From contig NZ_JADWOX010000002.1 in assembly GCF_016135805.1 (NCBI RefSeq), positions 496,001 to 560,000 of the forward strand: a DNA stretch of 64,000 nucleotides. Reading direction: 5' to 3'. Shown here in pieces: positions 58,176 through 64,000 of this stretch (positions are counted from its first letter, which is position 1; each line of letters begins with the position of its first letter). The translations under genes were made by a program, and so were the position numbers. Source of the DNA: Caulobacter hibisci. Lineage in GTDB: Bacteria > Pseudomonadota > Alphaproteobacteria > Caulobacterales > Caulobacteraceae. The notes under the pieces are model-generated. The model was not told the origin of the DNA. It saw nothing but the letters and a program-made list of their open reading frames with translations, and did not search any database.

Positions 58176-58925
58176 GTGGTCGATGTGTTTGACGAGGTCG
58201 AAGAGCAGCTTCGCTCCGACCGCTACAAGACCCTCGCGCTGAAGTCGCTGCCCGTCGTGGGCGCGATCGCCGCGGTGGCGGTCCTGGGCGTCGGCGGCTG
58301 GTGGGGCTGGACCACCTACGAGAACAACCGCGTCGCCAAGGCGTCCGAAGCCGTCCAGGCCACCCTCGAATCCTACGAGAAGGAAGGCCCGACCAAGGCC
58401 TTCGCCCAGTTCGAAAAGCTGTCGAAGGAAGGCAACGCCGGCTACCGCGCCCTGGCCCTGATGCAGATGGGCGGCATCCGCCTCGACGAGCGCAAGACCG
58501 CCGAAGCGGTGCGCTATTTCGACGAAGCGGCCAAGATTGCTCCCGATCCTGTCATGGGTGACATAGCCCGCCTCAAATCCGCCTTCGCGCTCATGGACAC
58601 GGCTCCGTATCAGGAGATCGAGTCGAGGCTGACCCCGTTGACCGGCGAGAAGAGCCCTTACCGCGTGCAAGCCAAGGAAGCCCTGGCTTTCGCCAAGCTG
58701 CAGGCGGGCAAGAGCGCCGACGCGCGTGGCGACTTCGTCGTCCTGTCCCTGCTCTCGGACGCCTCCGACGAGACCCGGCAGCGGGCTCAGGCGGCGATCC
58801 AGATGATCGACTCCGGCTCGGCCAAGGCCCTGCCGGCCGCCGTCAAGGCGGCGGCCGCCCTGCCGCCGCCCGTCCAACTCGCGCCCGGCCAATTGCCGCC
58901 GGGCCTGCAACCCCAAGCTCGATGA
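58176..58925 (+). CDS. YfgM-like membrane-anchored TPR protein
   Basis: A 249-residue protein with a short cytoplasmic N-terminus (VFDEVEEQLRSDRYKTLALK), one membrane helix at about residues 27-47 and a periplasmic TPR-like helical domain. The C-terminus is rich in Pro/Gln (LPPGLQPQAR). The order yfgM-bamB-der matches E. coli, where YfgM is an ancillary SecYEG partner linked to periplasmic chaperones. The start is GTG 58176 with GGAG 8 nt upstream. An ATG at 58129 in another frame encodes a plausible N-terminal extension, so a one-base sequence difference is possible. The last 4 nt overlap bamB. Confidence 0.85.
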   Translation: MVDVFDEVEEQLRSDRYKTLALKSLPVVGAIAAVAVLGVGGWWGWTTYENNRVAKASEAVQATLESYEKEGPTKAFAQFEKLSKEGNAGYRALALMQMGGIRLDERKTAEAVRYFDEAAKIAPDPVMGDIARLKSAFALMDTAPYQEIESRLTPLTGEKSPYRVQAKEALAFAKLQAGKSADARGDFVVLSLLSDASDETRQRAQAAIQMIDSGSAKALPAAVKAAAALPPPVQLAPGQLPPGLQPQAR

Positions 58926-60349
58926 GCCGCCGACCCATGACTTTGAAGCGCTCCCTGCTGCTCGCCGCGATGATGTCGGCCGCAGTGTCGGTGACCGGTT
59001 GCTCGACGGTGTCGAAGCTCAATCCATTCGGCAAGGACGACAAGAACAAGAGCCAGGCCACGCAAGGCCAGCGGATCTCGGTCATCGCCTTCGACCAGAA
59101 GGTCGAGGCCGCCGAGGGCCTGAAGGGCGTCGACTTCTTCCTGCCCGAGGCCCAGCCCAAGGCCGACTGGCGCCTGCCGGGCGGCAGCCCCGAGCAGTCG
59201 GTCGAGCACGTGGCCGGCGCCAAGGACTTCGAGATCGCCTGGCGCAAGGGCTTCGGCCAGAAGGCCAACCGCACCTTCCACATCACCGCCACCCCGGTTT
59301 CGGCCGACGGCAAGATCTTCGTGATGGACGGCGAGGCCAAGATCTCGGCCGTCGACGCCGCCAGCGGCGAGACCCTGTGGCGCAAGGACCTGCGTCCCGC
59401 CGCCCAGCCGGGCAAGGGCAAGTTCCTGGGCCTGTTCAAGGACAAGGGCGACACCGAAGGCTTCGGCGGCGGCGTGGCCTATGCCGACGGCAAGCTCTAC
59501 GTCTCGTCGGGCTTCCGCTTCGTGGCCCAGCTCGACGCGGCCACCGGGAAGGAAAACTGGCGCCAGCCGACCAGCACGCCGGTCCACGCCGCCCCGACCG
59601 TGGCCGACGGCCGCGTGTTCGTGGTCTCGACCGACAATGAACTGCTGACCTTCTCGGCCGCCGACGGCGTCCCGGGCTGGACCTATCAGGCCCTGATCGA
59701 GCCCGCGCGCATCCTGGCCGCCTCCAGCCCCGCGGTCAGCGGCGACACCGTCGTCGCCGGCTTCGCCTCGGGCGAACTGGTGGCCCTGCGCGCCGGCAAC
59801 GGCAACGACCTGTGGAGCGAGGCCCTCAGCCGCGCCAGCCGCACCAACGCCCTGTCGGAAATCCGCGACATCGCCGGTCGTCCGGTGATCTACAAGGGCG
59901 ACGTCTACGCCGTCAGCCACTCGGGCGTGTTCGCCGCCACCGACCTGCGCACGGGCCAGGCCCGCTGGAGCCTGCCGGTGACCGCCATCACCACGCCCTG
60001 GCCCGTCGGCGACGTGGTCTATGTGGTCGACAAGGCCGGCCAGGTGATCTGCGTCTCGCGCGACGCCGGCCAAGTCTATTGGATCCGCGACCTCAACGAG
60101 ACCGACAAGCTCTCCAAGAAGCAGAAGAAGAAGCTGGCCAAGCACCCGCGCATCTGGTCCAGCCCGATCCTGGCTTCTGGCCGCCTGATCACGGTGTCGA
60201 GCTATGGCGAGGCCGTGGCCCTGAACGCCAAGACCGGCGCCACCGAAAAGACCCTGAAGATCGGCGCGCCGGTCCTGCTGTCGCCGATCTCGGTGGGCGA
60301 CAAGGTCTATCTGGTGACCGACGAAGCCCAGCTGATCGCGATCCGCTGA
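58922..60349 (+). CDS. bamB: Outer-membrane protein assembly factor BamB (PQQ-type beta-propeller lipoprotein)
   Basis: A 475-residue lipoprotein. The signal ends in a lipobox around SVTGC, so Cys27 would be lipidated. The mature part is an eight-bladed WD/PQQ-like propeller with recurring patterns such as GKIFVMDGEAKISAVDAASG and GKLYVSSGFRFVAQLDAATG. It is longer than E. coli BamB (392) because of an extended N-terminal stretch before the first blade. It works with BamA (at 41.9 kb) in barrel assembly. ATGA overlap with yfgM; an intrinsic terminator follows. Confidence 0.9.
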   Translation: MSRRPMTLKRSLLLAAMMSAAVSVTGCSTVSKLNPFGKDDKNKSQATQGQRISVIAFDQKVEAAEGLKGVDFFLPEAQPKADWRLPGGSPEQSVEHVAGAKDFEIAWRKGFGQKANRTFHITATPVSADGKIFVMDGEAKISAVDAASGETLWRKDLRPAAQPGKGKFLGLFKDKGDTEGFGGGVAYADGKLYVSSGFRFVAQLDAATGKENWRQPTSTPVHAAPTVADGRVFVVSTDNELLTFSAADGVPGWTYQALIEPARILAASSPAVSGDTVVAGFASGELVALRAGNGNDLWSEALSRASRTNALSEIRDIAGRPVIYKGDVYAVSHSGVFAATDLRTGQARWSLPVTAITTPWPVGDVVYVVDKAGQVICVSRDAGQVYWIRDLNETDKLSKKQKKKLAKHPRIWSSPILASGRLITVSSYGEAVALNAKTGATEKTLKIGAPVLLSPISVGDKVYLVTDEAQLIAIR

Positions 60350-60397
60350 CCTAAACCGGGCTCCCTTCGGAGCCCGGCGCAACAGAAACCGTCCCGG

Positions 60398-60437
60398 GCC
60401 CGGGCTGGCGGAAACGCCGGCCCGGGCTTGTTGCTTT
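60398..60437 (+). terminator. Intrinsic terminator between bamB and der
   Basis: GCCCGGGCTGGCG (60398-60410), GAAA tetraloop, CGCCGGCCCGGGC (60415-60427): 13 bp with one G-U, then TTGTTGCTTT. A second 9-bp hairpin (CCGGGCTCC/GGAGCCCGG, 60356-60377) lies just before it. der starts only 33 bp later. Confidence 0.65.
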
Positions 60438-60470
60438 GCCGGGACAAGAAAAATCGACTACTGACCGCCT

Positions 60471-62285
60471 ATGCCTTTGAAACTCGCCATCGTCGGCCGC
60501 CCCAATGTGGGCAAGTCCACGCTGTTCAACCGTCTGGCCGGCAAGAAGCTGGCCCTGGTCGACGACCAGCCGGGGGTCACCCGTGACCGCCGCTTCGCCC
60601 ACGGCCGCCTCGGCGACCTCGATCTCGAACTGATCGACACCGCCGGCTTCGAGGACGTCACCGACGAAAGCCTCGAGGCGCGCATGCGCGCCCAGACCGA
60701 GCTGGCCATCGAAGAGGCCGACGTCGCCCTGTTCGTGTTCGACGCCCGCGAGGGCCTGACGCCGCTCGACAAGATCTTCGCCGAGATGCTGCGCCGCCGG
60801 AACAAGCCGGTCGTGGTCGCGGCCAACAAGTCCGAAGGCAAGCAGGCCGAGGCCGGCGCCGCCGAGGCTCACCGCCTGGGCCTGGGCGACCCGATCCCGA
60901 TCAGCGGCGAGCACGGCGAGGGCATGGCCGACCTCTATGCGGCGCTGCTGGCGGTGACGCCCGCGGAGCTGCAGGAAGAGTTCGAGGACTATGACGACGA
61001 CACCAAGCCGATCAAGATCGCCATCATCGGCCGTCCGAACGCCGGCAAGTCGACCCTGGTCAACCGCCTGATCGGCGAGCAGCGCCTGCTGACCGGCCCC
61101 GAGGCCGGCATCACCCGCGACTCGATCTCGGTCGACTGGACCTGGGACGGCCGCAAGATCCGCCTCGTCGATACCGCCGGCCTGCGCAAGAAGGCCAAGG
61201 TCAACGAGAAGCTAGAGAAGCTGTCGACCCAGGACACCATCCGCTCGCTGACCTTCGCCGAGGTCGTGCTGCTGGTGATGGACGCCACCCACCCCTTCGA
61301 GACCCAGGACCTGCAGATCGCCGACCTGGCCGAGCGGGAAGGGCGCTGCGTCGTCTTCATCCTGGCCAAGTGGGACCTCGTCGAGGATCCGGGCGCGACG
61401 CTGAAGGGCTTCGTCGAGCACGCCGAGCGCATGCTGCCCCAGCTGCGCGGCGCGCCGGTCGTGGCGCTGTCGGGCGAGACCGGCAAGGGCGTCGAGCGCC
61501 TGATGCCGGCCGTCATCAAGACGCACCGCGACTGGTCGACCAAGGTCAAGACCCGCGACCTGAACGACTGGCTGCAGCTGGCCATGCAGCGGCACCCGCC
61601 GCCCTCGGTCGGCGGCAAGCGCGTCAAGCCGAAGTACATGGCCCAGACCAAGGCCCGTCCGCCGACATTCGTGCTGTTCTCCAGCCGCGCCGACCAGATG
61701 CCGGATCACTACCGGCGCTATCTCGTGAACAGCCTGCGGGAGAGCTTCGACCTGCCGGGCGTGCCGCTGCGCATCACCATCAAGTCGGGCGCCAACCCCT
61801 ATGCCGAGCCCGAGCAGGGGCATGTCGTGAAGGGCAAGCGGGCCTTCGAGAAGAAGGAAGCCGAGAAGGCGCGCCTGAAGGCCTCGCGCAACACGGTCAA
61901 GAAGTCGGCCCAACGGGCGGCGATCCTGGCCGAAGCCCAGGCCGACGCCAACAAGGCCGAAGCCAAGGCAGAAGCCAGCAAGGCCGACTCGAGCGCGGCC
62001 GAGGCGAGCAAGGCGGTTGCGACCAAGGCCGCCGCCCGCAAGGCGACCGCCGCCAAAGCCGATGCCGGCAAGGTCGACGCGCCCAAGGCCGATCCTGGCA
62101 AGGCCGCCGTCAAGTCGGTGAAGCCGCAGGGCCCCAAGGCCCAGAAGCGGGTCTCGACCACCCCGAGCTACAAGGTCGGGGCCAAGTCGGCCGGCGGCAA
62201 GGCCGGCGGTCCGCGCCGTCCGGTGGCCGGCTCGCGCGTGGTCCGCGGCAACAAGATCCCCGGCGGTAAGCCCAAGGGCCGCTAG
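60471..62285 (+). CDS. der: Ribosome-assembly GTPase Der (EngA) with a long basic tail
   Basis: A 604-residue double GTPase essential for 50S maturation. G1 motifs are GRPNVGKS (residues 9-16) and GRPNAGKS near 187; switch/G3 motifs DTAG occur in both, and NKSE and AKWD are the base-recognition motifs. A KH-like C-terminal domain ends near residue 440 (ITIKSGANPYAEP). About 160 further residues form a Lys/Ala-rich, repeat-like tail (KAEAKAEASKADSSAAEASK) ending in a Gly/Lys/Arg stretch. E. coli Der has 490 residues and lacks most of this. Confidence 0.94.
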   Translation: MPLKLAIVGRPNVGKSTLFNRLAGKKLALVDDQPGVTRDRRFAHGRLGDLDLELIDTAGFEDVTDESLEARMRAQTELAIEEADVALFVFDAREGLTPLDKIFAEMLRRRNKPVVVAANKSEGKQAEAGAAEAHRLGLGDPIPISGEHGEGMADLYAALLAVTPAELQEEFEDYDDDTKPIKIAIIGRPNAGKSTLVNRLIGEQRLLTGPEAGITRDSISVDWTWDGRKIRLVDTAGLRKKAKVNEKLEKLSTQDTIRSLTFAEVVLLVMDATHPFETQDLQIADLAEREGRCVVFILAKWDLVEDPGATLKGFVEHAERMLPQLRGAPVVALSGETGKGVERLMPAVIKTHRDWSTKVKTRDLNDWLQLAMQRHPPPSVGGKRVKPKYMAQTKARPPTFVLFSSRADQMPDHYRRYLVNSLRESFDLPGVPLRITIKSGANPYAEPEQGHVVKGKRAFEKKEAEKARLKASRNTVKKSAQRAAILAEAQADANKAEAKAEASKADSSAAEASKAVATKAAARKATAAKADAGKVDAPKADPGKAAVKSVKPQGPKAQKRVSTTPSYKVGAKSAGGKAGGPRRPVAGSRVVRGNKIPGGKPKGR

Positions 62286-62303
62286 TTCAAGGTTGGGAGG
62301 AGC

Positions 62304-63836
62304 TTAGAACTCCTCCCACTCCTGGCTCACCGCCACGGCGGCCGAACCCGAACCGGGGCGGAACGACTGGGCGATGCGGCTCTGGGCGGCAGCGACCGGG
62401 TTGGACGTCGGCCGGGCGACCGGAGCGGAACGCGGCGCCGGCTGGGCCGTCGCCGCGCCGGTGTCGAACCGCGAGACCAGCTCCGACAGAGCCGAGGCCT
62501 CGTTGCGCAGGCTGGCGGCGGCGGCGGTGGCTTCTTCGACCATGGCGGCGTTGCGCTGGGTCACCTGGTCCATCTGGTTGATGGCGGTGTTGACCTGGTT
62601 GAGGCCGCCGGCCTGTTCGTGGGCCGACTGGGCGATCTCGGAAATCAGGGTGTCGATCTCGGCGATGCGGCCGACGATGCCGTTCAGCGACTGTCCGGTG
62701 TCGCCCACCAGCTTGGCGCCGCGTTCGACCTGGGCGCTGCTGTTGGCGATCAGGGTCTTGATCTCCTTGGCCGCCTCGGCCGAGCGCTGGGCCAGGGCCC
62801 GCACTTCCTGGGCGACGACCGCGAAGCCGCGACCAGCCTCGCCCGCGCGGGCGGCCTCAACGCCGGCGTTCAGGGCCAGCAGGTTGGTCTGGAAGGCGAT
62901 CTCGTCGATCACCCCGATGATCTGGCCGATCTTGCCCGAGCTCTGCTCGATCTCGCCCATGGCGGCGATGGCGTCGCGCATGATCTCGCCCGAGCGGGTG
63001 ACTTCCTGGCGGGTCGTCGAGGCCGCGGTCGAGGCCGACTTGGCGCCGTCGGCGCTGCGGCGGACGGTGGCGGTGATCTCGTCGAGGGCGGCGGCCGTCT
63101 CTTCCAGGCTGGCGGCCTGCTGCTCGGTGCGCTTGGAAAGGTCTTCCGAGGCTAGGGTGATCTCGTTGGAGCCGTTGCGCACGCCGCTGGCCGAGCTGGC
63201 GATCGAGTCCATGGCCTGGCGCATGGCTTCCAGGGCGGTGTTGTAGTCGCTCTTGATCGAGGCGAAGCGGCCCTCGAAGGCGGCGGTGATCTCGGCGGTC
63301 AGGTCGCCGGCGGCCATGCGCCGAAGGTTGTCGGCCAGGGTCAGCACCACGGCGCCCTGTTCGGCCTCGGTGCGACGCAGGGCGTCGTTGGCCAGGCGCT
63401 CGTGCTCGGCCTGGGTGATGTCGGTGCAGAACTTGATGACCTTGCAGGGCTTGCCCGCGGCGTCGAACACCGGGTTGTAGGCGCCCTGGATCCAGATCTC
63501 GACCCCGCCCTTGCCCTGGCGCTGGAACTTGCCGGCGAAGAACTCGCCGCGGCCCAGGTTCAGCCAGAACTGCTTGTACTCGTTGGTCCGGGCGAAGTCC
63601 GGATCGGCGAACATGCTGTGATGGCGGCCGCGGATCTCGTCCAGCGAATAGCCCACCGTCTTCAGGAAGTTGGTGTTGGCGGTCAGGATCGTGCCGTCCA
63701 GCTCGAACTCGATGACGGCCTGCGAGCGATGGATCGCCGCGACGGTGGCCTCGAGTTCGGCGAGGCGGGCGTCGGTGGTCTCGCGACCCTTGTTGAACAG
63801 CGTGAACGGCATCGGATCAGGCCCCGGCGACAGCAT
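62304..63836 (-). CDS. Soluble methyl-accepting chemotaxis protein with PAS sensor
   Basis: A 510-residue cytoplasmic chemoreceptor without transmembrane segments. An N-terminal PAS domain (about residues 38-140: [20 protein letters not shown], then [12 protein letters not shown]) is of the type that can bind heme or flavin. A HAMP-like linker and the MCP signalling domain follow, with the highly conserved tip [20 protein letters not shown]. The last residues QEWEEF fit the xWxxF CheR/CheB-tethering pentapeptide. The start is ATG 63836 or 63812 (MPFTLFNKG). A CtrA box-like site lies about 40-54 bp upstream. The ligand is unknown. Confidence 0.92.
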   Translation of the reverse strand: MLSPGPDPMPFTLFNKGRETTDARLAELEATVAAIHRSQAVIEFELDGTILTANTNFLKTVGYSLDEIRGRHHSMFADPDFARTNEYKQFWLNLGRGEFFAGKFQRQGKGGVEIWIQGAYNPVFDAAGKPCKVIKFCTDITQAEHERLANDALRRTEAEQGAVVLTLADNLRRMAAGDLTAEITAAFEGRFASIKSDYNTALEAMRQAMDSIASSASGVRNGSNEITLASEDLSKRTEQQAASLEETAAALDEITATVRRSADGAKSASTAASTTRQEVTRSGEIMRDAIAAMGEIEQSSGKIGQIIGVIDEIAFQTNLLALNAGVEAARAGEAGRGFAVVAQEVRALAQRSAEAAKEIKTLIANSSAQVERGAKLVGDTGQSLNGIVGRIAEIDTLISEIAQSAHEQAGGLNQVNTAINQMDQVTQRNAAMVEEATAAAASLRNEASALSELVSRFDTGAATAQPAPRSAPVARPTSNPVAAAQSRIAQSFRPGSGSAAVAVSQEWEEF

Positions 63837-63875
63837 CTTATGGCTGCGCTACACCTTAAGGGTGTGCCTTGATCG

Positions 63876-63890
63876 TTAGCCGAGACTTAA
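63876..63890 (-). promoter_or_regulatory. CtrA box-like site upstream of the chemoreceptor gene
   Basis: On the plus strand TTAG-CCGAGAC-TTAA at 63876-63890 matches TTAA-N7-TTAA with one mismatch. It lies 40-54 bp upstream of the ATG at 63836, the position expected for a CtrA-activated promoter. A short dyad ACACC-TTAAG-GGTGT (63851-63865) lies between it and the start. Confidence 0.4.
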
Positions 63891-64000
63891 AAAACGACGT
63901 GTTCCGTAACGGCACAGCGCGTCGAATTGTCGCGAATAGGCGTTTTCGTCCGAAGAGTCGTGATGACGACGCAGCGGTGACGAAATTATCCGCAATATCC

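Overview
The window is about 67% GC and encodes core housekeeping functions of an alphaproteobacterium. It is almost certainly a Caulobacter or a very close relative. The evidence is a 29-codon SidA-type micropeptide directly upstream of dnaE, an RseP/MmpA protease next to bamA, an alphaproteobacterial nuo operon running into birA-coaX-rnj, LpxI in place of LpxH, and matches to the Caulobacter housekeeping promoter and CtrA-box consensus sequences. No phage, insertion sequence, CRISPR array or obvious island is visible.

Layout. 1-3.6 kb: a partial glycosyltransferase (minus), a divergent GT4 glycosyltransferase, a luciferase-like flavin oxidoreductase and two identical tRNA-Asp genes. 3.7-19.3 kb: a 14-gene complex I operon (nuoA to nuoN) behind a good housekeeping promoter. 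It is interrupted by four small extra genes: an NTF2-like protein, two two-helix membrane proteins and a lipoprotein. 19.3-24.0 kb: birA, coaX, rnj, a rhomboid protease, methylmalonyl-CoA epimerase and a DUF1467 protein. 24.0-28.7 kb: a 400-bp structured intergenic region, then proS, a Lol permease and lolD, and a convergent nucleoside hydrolase. 28.8-34.1 kb: sidA with LexA-like boxes, dnaE, a GFA-family protein and a membrane-tethered LuxR-type regulator. 34.4-49.4 kb: the translation and envelope cluster rpsB-tsf-pyrH-frr-uppS-cdsA-dxr-rseP-bamA-skp-lpxD-fabZ-lpxA-lpxI-lpxB. 49.4-58 kb: a FliK-like/FlhB-tail pair, a GST, an RNA ligase-like phosphodiesterase, DUF454, heme oxygenase, an ArsC/Spx-like protein, a HAD phosphatase, an ECF sigma module, panB and an inverted pair of palindromic intergenic repeats. 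58-64 kb: yfgM-bamB-der and a soluble PAS chemoreceptor.

Most genes join by 4-base ATGA/GTGA overlaps, so translation is probably coupled. Functions cluster around respiration (complex I), outer-membrane biogenesis (Bam, Skp, Lol, lipid A, YfgM), isoprenoid and phospholipid precursors (dxr, uppS, cdsA) and translation factors. The items most worth a second look are the SidA micropeptide with its SOS-box region, the accessory genes inside the nuo operon, the very His-rich NuoL loop, the LuxR-TM-Ig regulator, the FliK-like/cleavage-site-less FlhB-tail pair with a CtrA-like box, the ECF sigma module, and a possible small RNA upstream of proS.
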